Below are positions 33,853 to 42,628 of a stretch of 64,000 nt of DNA, piece after piece. The notes below the pieces were generated by a model. The model searched no databases. It saw nothing but the letters and a program-made list of their open reading frames with translations, and was not told the origin of the DNA. The stretch comes from Gemmatimonadota bacterium (GTDB lineage: Bacteria; Latescibacterota; UBA2968): positions 1-64,000 of the forward strand of contig JAPPAB010000029.1 of NCBI GenBank assembly GCA_026705765.1, read 5' to 3'. How positions within the stretch are numbered: position 1 is the first letter of the stretch; every line of letters starts with the position of its first letter. A program made the translations under genes and the position numbers.

Positions 33853-34986
33853 TCAAAGCCCCAGATCTCTCTGATTGTAATTTTTCAAAATACTCTCCCG
33901 CGTCTTCTCATTCCAGCGATTGGCATCCTCCTCCCCGATCAAAGGCTGATAAACATAGCGGGATTCATCCGGAAATCGCTGCTGCCGCGCATCAATCCCC
34001 AGCGCGATCAAACGAGAACGCTCGTAGATACGCGCCTCGTCGTAAATCACCTGTTCATCCCCACGCCTCACCCGCGCATTCAGCACAGAAGACCGACGGT
34101 GAAAGCCAAAATTGATCGTCATCCGCTTATCCGGCGACGTATTGGCAAACGAAGCGTGCAGAGCCTGACGATTGGACATAACCACATCGCCGGGCTCACA
34201 CACCATGGGAACCGCCCCCGGCAAACGATCAGAACCACCGTTTGCCGCAATCATCGCTTTAATATCCAGCTTGCCCTGCTTGTGCGACCCGGGAATAACC
34301 CAAACCCCATTGGCCGCTGTACTACCAAAAAGCTGAGCCATAAAATTAAACCCGTGCGTCCCCTCATCCCAATCGGACCTATCCCACTGCGTGGTGCCAT
34401 CCTGATGCCAGGCCACCGATGCACCCAGCCCCGGCTGCTTGACAATAACAGACTCCGTAAACGGCGTGAAATCCGGTCCATTGATCTGCTCTGCAACAGA
34501 CAGTAGTTGGGGATGACCATAAAGCCGCAAACAAGAATCCATAATTTGCAATGGCGCAGCGATATTGGAAATCACATAATCCGGCGCATCAGCCGGAGGC
34601 TCTGGCTCCGACATCCTGGCCGGATGCCGCCCATTATTGCTCGATGTACCCCCCACGGGATCGCTCAGCGGTTTGACAAAACGAAAAGGCTGTCGCGCCA
34701 AATCCGATCCAAGTGCTTTGCGGCCCATTGAATCGACCAGCGCATCTTTAGTATGCGGCGCCCGCGCAAACGCATGCGCCAGATCCGCCTGCAAATCTTC
34801 GAGCTCCTCATCGCCCAGCGCACCTTCAAACACATAAAAACCCACGCGCCAATACGCCTCTACAATATCCTCATACAGCGTACCGTCCGCATTAAACTTG
34901 ATAGCACCGCGATTCCCCAGTGAGAATGCCATCTCCTCGCCCGCGCGGATATAAGCATCCATAGTATCTTCTGATTTAATCTCCAT
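33853..34986 (-). CDS. second PhyH-family dioxygenase
   Basis: 377 residues from ATG 34986 (aaggaga upstream). The Fe ligands H194 and D196 are in VAWHQDGT and H277 in ALHASF, with R288 for 2-oxoglutarate. It is about 85 residues longer than the first PhyH protein, with an N-terminal extension and an insertion at 105-135, and the two share little outside the active-site motifs, so they probably act on different substrates. It ends 8 nt before the ceramidase-like gene. Confidence 0.88.
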   Translation of the reverse strand: MEIKSEDTMDAYIRAGEEMAFSLGNRGAIKFNADGTLYEDIVEAYWRVGFYVFEGALGDEELEDLQADLAHAFARAPHTKDALVDSMGRKALGSDLARQPFRFVKPLSDPVGGTSSNNGRHPARMSEPEPPADAPDYVISNIAAPLQIMDSCLRLYGHPQLLSVAEQINGPDFTPFTESVIVKQPGLGASVAWHQDGTTQWDRSDWDEGTHGFNFMAQLFGSTAANGVWVIPGSHKQGKLDIKAMIAANGGSDRLPGAVPMVCEPGDVVMSNRQALHASFANTSPDKRMTINFGFHRRSSVLNARVRRGDEQVIYDEARIYERSRLIALGIDARQQRFPDESRYVYQPLIGEEDANRWNEKTRESILKNYNQRDLGL

Positions 34987-35007
34987 TTTATTCTCCTTTT
35001 CACACTT

Positions 35008-37002
35008 CTACCATCCATGCGTCCAGTGCGGCGTTGACGGAAACCAGATATAATCCACAAGCGAAGAAAGCGCGCACCCCGTCACATATCCAACAACGAG
35101 ACCAAAGAAAAACGGACGCACGCGATTGTAAAGCGGGATACCGCCAAACCGCAGAATCATATGCTTGGCCGACCACGTCAGAAACATACTGAAAGCATAA
35201 GTCCTCGACCCCAGACTAATCTGAAAAGCCAGTCCCATCGGATGCAGTGGCCACCAGGGCACGCGATTTCGCAAAAGCGTGAGCAAACCGGCAAAAACCA
35301 CGCCCAGAACCCACACAGTCGCCTTAGCCGGATCGAACACAGTCTTATCGGCCTGCACAATAATTGAAACCATGCGATTATAGAGATTCCGATTACCACC
35401 TTGAAATCCACCCAACCCCAAATTCTGCGCCGCATTGTCATAACCCAGATAAATCGTATAGAGCATAGACGCGAAAAAACACGTCGAAAAAGCCAGAAAA
35501 ATCGTCCAAACAACCCGCTTCCGTCTCACTTCGGACGAAAAAAGCTTGAGATGGTGGGGCAGCGAGGGCCAGACCGGAATGCGGTAATTCCCAAAAAACA
35601 TATTGGAATTGACGAGACCCAGACCAACGACCTCCTTGCGCGTAAACGTCGAATAGCCAATCAGACTCTCAATAATTCGCCCACCCCGGACCGCCACTGG
35701 AAACAAATAGGAGAACCCACTCGCCGCCGTGTATTTCGCAATAGTAAAATAGGCAATATAGAGAAGCACCACCTGAAGAATCGCAAGGGGCAACGAAAGC
35801 CCCATATACGTGACAAACCCCACGACAAAAACCGTAGAAAGTCCCAACCCCACAAGCGCGAACCGGTAGGGAATAAGACCATCATCCTTGGGAGACCGAC
35901 AGCCTTCCATCGCCGCCTGAAACACCCTGCGCAAATGCCCCCGAGCAATCCACACCGACCACAGCGCGAGAAAAACAAAAGCCCCGTGGGATTCCAAAAG
36001 CAGAATCTCATACGCATCTGCCTGCTGACCCGTATAGCCCACCGTATATCCAACGCGATTGATAAATCCCTCTTTCAAAATCGCAAAAAGTCGAAATGCC
36101 CAAAAAGAAAGAAGAATATCGAGATTGCACAAATAGGTCAGCCCGATAACGGGCGGCATAATACGCAGCCTCAAAGGCGGGAAATGTTCTGCAATAATAA
36201 CATCCTTATTCGCGATACGCACCGAATCGTAAATCCCCATATGGGGCAAATTAGGCGCAAAATACGTGATGATATTATAGACATAAACCAGCAGCACAAC
36301 CAGAACACCCGCCCAAAAGATACCGTCTTTAAACATCGCGGGAATGCGCTCTCTATCGTCAAAACCCTCGGTCAGCGCGACGGGAAAAGTCACCAGAGGA
36401 AACGTCAACTTTTCGGCATCTTCCCACTGCCTCTGAAAAATAACCGAAACACAAAGCGCGGCCACCACAAGCGCGATAGACAAACTGAACCACCAGCAAA
36501 GTGTGCCTACCCAACTGCCCCACGGAATGCTCTCGCCCGGCGGCAAGCCCTCGTAAAAGGTCGTTATGGACCCCTCCGACACCTGGGGCAATACCCACCA
36601 GGGCATAACATCGAAGAGAAACTCCTCCCATCGGTTTTCCGGCGAAGCATAATAAGTAGGAGAACTGACAATACCGCCCCAGTACGTGGCCCATCCCGCA
36701 ACGGGAATTGTCCCCACGATCCACGACATACTGTAAATCAAAACGAGTTCAGAACTGGAAAGCGCAATGCGGGGCCAAAAAAATCTGAGAACGAGATTGA
36801 CGCCAATCCATCCCACAAAAGGCAGCAACACAGACATCGGGAGTTGCGACTTGACCAGCGCACTATTGACGAGCACCATGCCCGTGTAATTCGTATAAGT
36901 ATTGAGCAAAACCCCCGTAGCCACGCCCAATACAACCGCCCGCACGGTAATAACCGGCCGTTTTTGTTCGGATACATCCTCTAAAGGTTGAGCGCGTGCC
37001 AT
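35008..37002 (-). CDS. large polytopic membrane protein, DUF6784/DUF6785 type
   Basis: 664 residues from ATG 37002. About 14 hydrophobic segments, with the family's typical runs (WIVGTIPVAGWATYWG; WEDAEKLTFPLVTFP; VPWWPLHPMGLAFQ). Such proteins are frequent next to catabolic genes in Planctomycetes, Poribacteria and Latescibacteria and loosely recall oligopeptide (OPT) transporters. It is the only transporter candidate in the 11-gene operon and may import its substrate. The function is not established for the family. Confidence 0.8.
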   Translation of the reverse strand: MARAQPLEDVSEQKRPVITVRAVVLGVATGVLLNTYTNYTGMVLVNSALVKSQLPMSVLLPFVGWIGVNLVLRFFWPRIALSSSELVLIYSMSWIVGTIPVAGWATYWGGIVSSPTYYASPENRWEEFLFDVMPWWVLPQVSEGSITTFYEGLPPGESIPWGSWVGTLCWWFSLSIALVVAALCVSVIFQRQWEDAEKLTFPLVTFPVALTEGFDDRERIPAMFKDGIFWAGVLVVLLVYVYNIITYFAPNLPHMGIYDSVRIANKDVIIAEHFPPLRLRIMPPVIGLTYLCNLDILLSFWAFRLFAILKEGFINRVGYTVGYTGQQADAYEILLLESHGAFVFLALWSVWIARGHLRRVFQAAMEGCRSPKDDGLIPYRFALVGLGLSTVFVVGFVTYMGLSLPLAILQVVLLYIAYFTIAKYTAASGFSYLFPVAVRGGRIIESLIGYSTFTRKEVVGLGLVNSNMFFGNYRIPVWPSLPHHLKLFSSEVRRKRVVWTIFLAFSTCFFASMLYTIYLGYDNAAQNLGLGGFQGGNRNLYNRMVSIIVQADKTVFDPAKATVWVLGVVFAGLLTLLRNRVPWWPLHPMGLAFQISLGSRTYAFSMFLTWSAKHMILRFGGIPLYNRVRPFFFGLVVGYVTGCALSSLVDYIWFPSTPHWTHGW

Positions 37003-37009
37003 AACGACC

Positions 37010-37387
37010 TTAGTCATCATAAGTGACGACCACATCATCGCCGTCAATCTCTACCGCATAGGTCTTGACATACACCTCCGGATCCACCAGACAGCGTCCC
37101 GTTGAAATCTCAAAAGACCACTGATGCCACGGACAGTGCAGAATCTCGCCATCGCCATCAATGGAAATCTCGCCTTCTCCCGCCGAAGGCGGCGCCAGGG
37201 TCGTCACCCGACCGCCGAGTGTCCCTGTGCAAAGCGGACCATTCTTATGCGGACAAATATTGCGAACCGCGTAAAACGTCCCCCCCACATTAAAAATGCC
37301 AATCCCGGCGCGCCCGCGAAATGGCACCACAATTTTGCGCTGACCGGGCGGGATCTCCGAAACCCTGGCAACTACAATACGCGCCAT
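37010..37387 (-). CDS. Rieske [2Fe-2S] ferredoxin
   Basis: 125 residues; cluster ligands C45/H47 in NICPHKNGPLC and C85/H88 in HCPWHQWSFE. It is the length of a soluble Rieske ferredoxin or nitrite-reductase small-subunit-like protein. The ATG directly abuts the stop of the amidohydrolase gene. It could donate electrons to an oxygenase, but no Rieske oxygenase alpha subunit or reductase is nearby, and the PhyH enzymes in the operon do not normally need one. Confidence 0.9.
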   Translation of the reverse strand: MARIVVARVSEIPPGQRKIVVPFRGRAGIGIFNVGGTFYAVRNICPHKNGPLCTGTLGGRVTTLAPPSAGEGEISIDGDGEILHCPWHQWSFEISTGRCLVDPEVYVKTYAVEIDGDDVVVTYDD

Positions 37388-38533
37388 TTACACAACCTCC
37401 ATACGCAGCATCTCCAGGGCATTATCGGCAAAAATGCGCTGGTGCAAATCCGCTGCCAACCTGGGAAATGTCGTCACGGGATCATTCCAGTCAAAATGGG
37501 GAAAATCCGAACAATAAATAAGGGTCTCATCCGCGTGTAACATATCCAGCATCTGGTGTATCTGCTCGGGTCGCTCAGGCTCGTGCAGGGGCTGTGAACC
37601 AACCCGAATATGGTCGCGAAAATACTCGCTCGGCAAACGCTTGAGCCACGGCGTCTGATCGCGCAACGCCTTCCAATCCGAATCCATGTGCCACATCAGC
37701 GGAACAGCCCAAAACTGCTGTGCTTCAATAAGCGCAAACTTCAAATTTGGAAACTTCTCAAAAACACCCTCGCAGATCAACGACGCCGCGTGGGAACTCG
37801 CCATATACGGTCGGCTCATCCGGGACTCCATATAATACGTGGGAAAACCCACCGGAGTCGGAACAGTCCGCGTCGCTCCCCCACCGCCGCCCACATGAGA
37901 AACCACCGGCAACCCGTGATTCTCACACACCTCCCATATCGGATGGTACAAGCGATTGCCAAAAGGCATCATCGTACCCATCGGCACCATCACCGCAACC
38001 GTATCTTCGCGATGCGCCAGCCTGTTGATTTCATCGACCGCCTGAGACGGATCGGTAGGCGAAACGAGAATCGCATTGACGAGACGGTCATCGCGACTGA
38101 GCCAGTGCTCAATCGTCCAATCGTTGAACGCGCGACACAGCGCAGCCGCCCAATCCGGATCCGGCAAACCCGAATACCCGTAAAAAGGCGGTGGACCCGT
38201 CAAAAGCGCGTAATCGATATGCCAGCGGTCGAGATGCTCCTTCTGCAAAAACTCAACGGAAAAATTGAAATCCCGCTCTTTGAGATCCGGATCTTTCAAA
38301 TCCGGTCGATTGGCGCGGAAAGGCATATTGGGATATCCACCGCCGGGCAGATGCAAACCCTGATCGTAGAGATGCTCCTGATAGAACTTGGAAAGATGCG
38401 GCAACAAATCTTCCGGACGGCGAAAATTTTGATGTACATCGCAATCGACAATTGCAACACCTTCTCTGGACTTTCCAGTCCAGCCCGGTGCCGTAATGGG
38501 TGCAGCACCTATTTTTCCACCTATATCGCTCAT
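37388..38533 (-). CDS. amidohydrolase-2 family protein (first gene of the operon)
   Basis: 381 residues from ATG 38533 behind GGAGGA. Metal-site pattern: IVDCDVHQNFRRPEDL at the N-terminus, VVSHVGGGGG, FALIEAQQFW and CSDFPHFDWNDP. These resemble the longer amidohydrolase-2 proteins often found beside Rieske proteins. It heads the minus-strand operon running to 26939. A palindrome at 38554-38577 sits between its promoter and ribosome-binding site. Confidence 0.88.
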   Translation of the reverse strand: MSDIGGKIGAAPITAPGWTGKSREGVAIVDCDVHQNFRRPEDLLPHLSKFYQEHLYDQGLHLPGGGYPNMPFRANRPDLKDPDLKERDFNFSVEFLQKEHLDRWHIDYALLTGPPPFYGYSGLPDPDWAAALCRAFNDWTIEHWLSRDDRLVNAILVSPTDPSQAVDEINRLAHREDTVAVMVPMGTMMPFGNRLYHPIWEVCENHGLPVVSHVGGGGGATRTVPTPVGFPTYYMESRMSRPYMASSHAASLICEGVFEKFPNLKFALIEAQQFWAVPLMWHMDSDWKALRDQTPWLKRLPSEYFRDHIRVGSQPLHEPERPEQIHQMLDMLHADETLIYCSDFPHFDWNDPVTTFPRLAADLHQRIFADNALEMLRMEVV

Positions 38534-38553
38534 TTAATCCTCCATATCTACTT

Positions 38554-38577
38554 TAATAGGTGTTTTAATACCTGTTA
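38554..38577. promoter_or_regulatory. palindromic operator candidate
   Basis: taataggt (38554-38561) and acctgtta (38570-38577) are inverted copies matching at 7 of 8 positions around an 8-nt centre. It lies 20 bp upstream of the amidohydrolase start, downstream of its likely promoter: a repressor-type position. No regulator gene is in the neighbourhood. Confidence 0.55.
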
Positions 38578-38583
38578 AAACTA

Positions 38584-38613
38584 AAAGTACTGACACATCT
38601 GAGCACTTGTCAA
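38584..38613 (-). promoter_or_regulatory. possible promoter of the 11-gene operon
   Basis: Minus strand TTGACA (38613-38608), 18 nt, TACTTT (38589-38584). The -35 is perfect and the -10 is weak. The TGTCAAGACA around the -35 is itself a short palindrome. Confidence 0.45.
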
Positions 38614-38633
38614 GACAGAACAGGCTATTTTTG

Positions 38634-38662
38634 TTGACGTATTGAGAGATTGGTGGTTATTT
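38634..38662 (+). promoter_or_regulatory. possible promoter of the Gfo/Idh operon
   Basis: TTGACG (38634-38639), 17 nt, TTATTT (38657-38662), 41 bp before the dehydrogenase start; divergent from the minus-strand promoter. Confidence 0.5.
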
Positions 38663-38702
38663 CTTACCCCGAAATCATGTTCACGGATGAAAGGAGCGTA
38701 TT

Positions 38703-39704
38703 ATGTCAAACAAAATTCGCGTAGCGGTCATTGGCACAGGACAGCGCGGGCCGTCGCATGCACGCGAGCTATTGGGATGCGATGAAGCCGAACTCGCACT
38801 CGTGTGCGACCTGGATGAAGAACGCGCCAAAAACGCGGCTGAAAATTTCAACGTAAAATACGAACTCGACCATCGGGAAGTCATCGCACGGGACGACATC
38901 GACGCCCTGGCAATAGCAACGCACACGCGACACCACGCAGGCGTCATGCGCGATGCCGCCGCGGCAGGCAAACCATTTCTGGTCGAAAAGCCATACTGCG
39001 ACAGCATTGAATCGGGCGTAGAAATTTGTGAACTTGCAGAAAAAAATAACGTCGTAGCAATGGTGGGCTATCAATCTCGCTTCACGGCTTTTGCCCAGGA
39101 AATGAAAGCCCTTGCCTCACAGATCGACCTGATACAAACCAATGTAACACTTCAGCGCGGATTTTTTAACCCGCAGTATTTCTTTCCCGAACACTACAGC
39201 GGCATCCTTGACGCGCTCTCACACACCATGGACCTGGCTTTGTGGTGGACCGGCTCTTTGCCCGTAGAAGTCATGGGACACGAGCGTTGCGGCCTGTTCA
39301 AACCCGACAAAGACGCCGTAGAATTTGTCAACATCACAACCCGGTGCGAAAACGGGCAAATCGTGTGCATGACGGGCAGCATGGCGGGCATCCAGATGCA
39401 GAACATCTATCAGATGGCGGGCTTGCGGGGAAATATCTCGGCGACAGAACGCAATCGGATCCGATACGTGACACACCTCGGATTTAACGAAGACAAAACG
39501 CCGATTGATTTAAAAAGAGGCGAATGGACGGGCTCGGGACAGCCGCCGACCGACATGTGGACGCACTTCGCGCAATGCGTGAAAGAAGGGCGAACGGATG
39601 TATCGCCCGGAGCGAGCTTGCGAGACGGACTCGCACAAGTAGCGGTAAGCGAAGGCGCGTATTTCTCTTCCCGCGAGGGAAAAGCCATCACAGTCGAGCT
39701 TTGA
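38703..39704 (+). CDS. Gfo/Idh/MocA family NAD(P)-dependent oxidoreductase
   Basis: 333 residues from ATG 38703 with aaaggag upstream. Rossmann motif AVIGTGQRGPSHARELL, catalytic-region EKPYCDS (Lys), and a C-terminal alpha/beta domain. The family oxidises hydroxyl groups of sugars and inositols. It opens a gene set with an IolE-like isomerase, a cupin, a sulfatase and an MmsA/IolA-type dehydrogenase, so a role like inositol 2-dehydrogenase is plausible but not proven. Confidence 0.9.
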   Translation: MSNKIRVAVIGTGQRGPSHARELLGCDEAELALVCDLDEERAKNAAENFNVKYELDHREVIARDDIDALAIATHTRHHAGVMRDAAAAGKPFLVEKPYCDSIESGVEICELAEKNNVVAMVGYQSRFTAFAQEMKALASQIDLIQTNVTLQRGFFNPQYFFPEHYSGILDALSHTMDLALWWTGSLPVEVMGHERCGLFKPDKDAVEFVNITTRCENGQIVCMTGSMAGIQMQNIYQMAGLRGNISATERNRIRYVTHLGFNEDKTPIDLKRGEWTGSGQPPTDMWTHFAQCVKEGRTDVSPGASLRDGLAQVAVSEGAYFSSREGKAITVEL

Positions 39705-39711
39705 CGAATCA

Positions 39712-39794
39712 GCGAATCTACGAATCTACGAACCCCGCCCATCCTCCCAGAATCAGTGTTGCCATTCGTCTATTCGTCTATTCGCGCTTTTTTT
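39712..39794 (+). terminator. hairpin built from phased cgaatcta/attcgtct repeats
   Basis: gcgaatctacgaatctacga (39712-39731) pairs with the attcgtct units at 39764-39786 with regular 2-nt mismatches, and seven T follow (39788-39794). It can terminate the Gfo/Idh transcript. The internal 8-nt tandem repetition is unusual and recalls other phased repeats in this window. Confidence 0.7.
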
Positions 39795-39810
39795 ACCGAA
39801 GGAAAACAAA

Positions 39811-40593
39811 ATGAAACTCGGATGTCAGGCGAGATCATTTGGCAAAGGAATATACCCCAACGAAACGGACTTCCTCTCAGTAGTTCACCAGATCGGAAAC
39901 CTTGGTTTTAAGGGCCTGGAAGCAAATTGGAAAAATTTGGAGCGCTATTTTCAAGCCCCCGAAGCATTCAAACGCATCCTATTCGAAACCAATCTCGAAC
40001 TGATAGGCGCGCATTACGGCGCCGCGCACTGGGATGAATCCTCGCGCAAACAAATCAGAATCGAGGGGGATCAGATCGCCGACTTTGTATCCACTGTTGG
40101 CGGACAGTACATCGTTTGCAGCGGACGGCGTCCAACTCAGGGAACTGTATCAGACGAAATGTGGAAAAAAACCGCAGAAGGCCTGAACCTCCTGGGCGAA
40201 TACTGCGCGCCCAAAGGCGTCCAACTCGCCTATCACAACCACTGGTGGGAATCTGAACAAGAAGGCCTGGTCAAACTCGCATCATCTACCGAACCGTCAT
40301 ACGTCGGATTCGCCTTTGACACCGGGCACCACATACGGGCGGGCAAAGACGCAATCTCATTGGTCAGAGAACTCTCAGACAGACTACACATCATCCACCT
40401 CGCAGACCATTCAGAAGACGCTGCAGGCCATGCAGTCCGACCACAATTGGGCACAGGCGTATTAGATCTATCAGCATTACAAAACGCGCTACAAGGATTT
40501 ACTGGCTGGCTGGTATTGGAAGAAGAAAATAATGCCCCATCCCCTGAGAAACAGGTAGCTAAGTGCATCGAGGTAATGAGGACAATGACTTAA
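39811..40593 (+). CDS. TIM-barrel sugar-phosphate isomerase/epimerase family, IolE-like
   Basis: 260 residues from ATG 39811 behind aaggaaaa. AP-endonuclease-2 fold with likely metal ligands in YHNHWWE, FDTGHH, IIHLADHSE and LVLEEEN. The same pattern is seen in inosose dehydratase (IolE) and hydroxypyruvate isomerase-like proteins. Between a Gfo/Idh dehydrogenase and a cupin, it may dehydrate or isomerise the keto-sugar formed by the dehydrogenase. Confidence 0.85.
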   Translation: MKLGCQARSFGKGIYPNETDFLSVVHQIGNLGFKGLEANWKNLERYFQAPEAFKRILFETNLELIGAHYGAAHWDESSRKQIRIEGDQIADFVSTVGGQYIVCSGRRPTQGTVSDEMWKKTAEGLNLLGEYCAPKGVQLAYHNHWWESEQEGLVKLASSTEPSYVGFAFDTGHHIRAGKDAISLVRELSDRLHIIHLADHSEDAAGHAVRPQLGTGVLDLSALQNALQGFTGWLVLEEENNAPSPEKQVAKCIEVMRTMT

Positions 40594-40623
40594 AACCCCT
40601 TGAACCCACGCGAAAGGAAAATT

Positions 40624-41148
40624 ATGGAATTCGTCCAAAAAGATGTGCAAATAACACCTCACTATTTTCGAGACGACGGTGTGGTTCCAAATAGCGCATT
40701 CCCACTCATAGTCTATCAAGCTGCTCTATCATTGCCCGAAGAAGACCCTGCGCGGGTATTTGAGCAGGTATTTGCCGCCAATCGCTGGTCGCGTTCGTGG
40801 CGCAACGGCATTTATTCCTTTCACCACTACCACGCCACAGCACACGAAGTACTGGGCATAGCGCAGGGAAGTGCCAGAGTGTGCATGGGCGGTGAACAGG
40901 GCGCGCGCTTGACAATCGGACCTGGCGATGTCATGGTAATTCCCGCGGGCGTGGGACACAAAAATCTGGGCGCGAGTTCAGATCTATTAGTCGTAGGCGC
41001 ATATCCCGATGGACAGCACCCGGACCTGTGTCGAGAAAGTGCCCGTGAACACAAACACGCGCTGGAAAATATCCCCAAAGTACCAATGCCCGCTTCCGAT
41101 CCCGTCTTTGGAACAAATGGTGCCGTAATGAATTTATGGAAAAAATGA
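40624..41148 (+). CDS. cupin-domain protein
   Basis: 174 residues from ATG 40624 (gaaaggaaaa upstream; the upstream TTG is ignored). The cupin core is visible: YHATAHEVLGIAQGSARVCMGG and IGPGDVMVIPAGVGHKNLG, with His residues that can hold a metal. Single-domain cupins act as isomerases, oxygenases or sensors. It lies between an IolE-like protein and a sulfatase, 7 nt before the latter. Confidence 0.85.
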   Translation: MEFVQKDVQITPHYFRDDGVVPNSAFPLIVYQAALSLPEEDPARVFEQVFAANRWSRSWRNGIYSFHHYHATAHEVLGIAQGSARVCMGGEQGARLTIGPGDVMVIPAGVGHKNLGASSDLLVVGAYPDGQHPDLCRESAREHKHALENIPKVPMPASDPVFGTNGAVMNLWKK

Positions 41149-41155
41149 GGTCTTT

Positions 41156-42613
41156 ATGCAATCGACAAACATGCTCTACATCATATCCGATCAACACAAC
41201 CGCAATCTACTCGGATGTTATGGTCACCCGACAGTACAAACGCCCAACCTGGATCGGCTATCCGAACAGGGCACGCGATTTACCAATGCCTACACCAACT
41301 GCCCAATCTGCGTACCGGCGCGTGCATCTCTGGCCACGGGACGCTACGTACATCAGATAGGCAACTGGGATAATGGACATCCATACATCGGAGACACGCC
41401 AAGCTGGCATCATCGCTTGCGCGAGCAGGATTTTAACGCCACATCAATTGGCAAATTGCACTTTAAGGGCCAGGGCACGGATCACGGCTTCACCGAAGAA
41501 ATCGAACCATTAAACGTCGTCGATGGCATGGGCGACATACTGGCCTGTATCCGGGAACAGCCGCCCTATCGCAACAAACGACCGGGAATTCGAGAAGCGG
41601 GACCGGGCGACTCGACATATTTACAATACGACCAGCGCAACGCAGACAACGCGATAAAGTGGTTACAAGAGCATTGGCACGACGAAAAACCCTGGTGCCT
41701 GTTTTTATCATTTGTGTGCCCACATCCGCCGTATATCTCGCCGCCAGACGCATACGACATCTACGACCCGGACGAATTGCCCATGCCGCCGCAATGGCGC
41801 ACAGAGGATTGGCCCGACCATCCCGCAATGGACTACTTCAGGCGATTCTTCACATTTGATCCCCAATTCCCCGAAGCCATCGTGCGACAACTAAATGCCG
41901 CGTACTACGGCGTATGCACATATCTGGACAGCCAAATTGGTCGGGTGCTAAACACCCTGGACGAACTGGAACTAACCGACACAACCCGCATAATCTACAC
42001 AACAGATCACGGTGAGCACCTGGGTGGACGCGGCATATACGGCAAATTTACCATGTATGAAGAATCGGCCGCCGTACCCTTTTTGATGGCAGGTCCCGAC
42101 GTCCCCGCGGGCAAAGTCGTGGAAACACCTGTCTCGCTCATCGATAGCTTCCCGACAATTTTAGAAGCCGTGGGCGCGCAACAAACCGAAGCAGACGCGG
42201 ACTTGCCGGGCGAATCACTGTGGACCATTGCACGAGAAGAAGACCGCGACCGCACGGTATTTAGCGAATACCACGCCATAGGCGCACAGCACGGGGCGTA
42301 TATGTTGCGCAATCGACAATACAAATACATATATCACGTCAATAATCCGCCGCAATTATTCGATACAATAGACGACCCCGAAGAATGCCGCGACCTCGCG
42401 CAGTCGCCCGAACATCGGGAAGTCCTGGAAAATTTCGAACGCGAATTGCGCGACCTCATCGATCCCGAAACTGTGGATACTCGGGCCAAAACCTCGCAAC
42501 GAGAAATGATTGAATCTCTGGGTGGCAAAGAAGCCGTAATTCATCGGGGCGCATTTGACAACTCGCCCGTACCCGGCGAAGCACCAAAATTTCGACAACA
42601 TGGATCGGAGTGA
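41156..42613 (+). CDS. cytoplasmic type I sulfatase
   Basis: 485 residues from ATG 41156 (gaggtc upstream). The formylglycine motif C-x-P-x-R is CVPAR with C52, followed by ASLATG. Other ligands: NMLYIISDQHN at the N-terminus and YTTDHGEHLGG near 285. No signal peptide, so it probably acts in the cytoplasm, which suggests uptake of sulfated substrates before desulfation. It needs a formylglycine-generating enzyme, not seen in this window. A second sulfatase is at 57328-58785. Confidence 0.92.
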   Translation: MQSTNMLYIISDQHNRNLLGCYGHPTVQTPNLDRLSEQGTRFTNAYTNCPICVPARASLATGRYVHQIGNWDNGHPYIGDTPSWHHRLREQDFNATSIGKLHFKGQGTDHGFTEEIEPLNVVDGMGDILACIREQPPYRNKRPGIREAGPGDSTYLQYDQRNADNAIKWLQEHWHDEKPWCLFLSFVCPHPPYISPPDAYDIYDPDELPMPPQWRTEDWPDHPAMDYFRRFFTFDPQFPEAIVRQLNAAYYGVCTYLDSQIGRVLNTLDELELTDTTRIIYTTDHGEHLGGRGIYGKFTMYEESAAVPFLMAGPDVPAGKVVETPVSLIDSFPTILEAVGAQQTEADADLPGESLWTIAREEDRDRTVFSEYHAIGAQHGAYMLRNRQYKYIYHVNNPPQLFDTIDDPEECRDLAQSPEHREVLENFERELRDLIDPETVDTRAKTSQREMIESLGGKEAVIHRGAFDNSPVPGEAPKFRQHGSE

Positions 42614-42628
42614 GCACAGGAGATAATC

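Noticed and set aside
35401-36984. 527-codon open frame antisense to the DUF6785 membrane protein
   Set aside because: Composition is Arg/Asn/His rich with no hydrophobic core or signal; it is the mirror of a codon-biased membrane protein gene.
37010-37387. Calling the Rieske protein a nitrite reductase small subunit
   Set aside because: The fold and ligands would fit, but no nirB or nitrate/nitrite gene is nearby.
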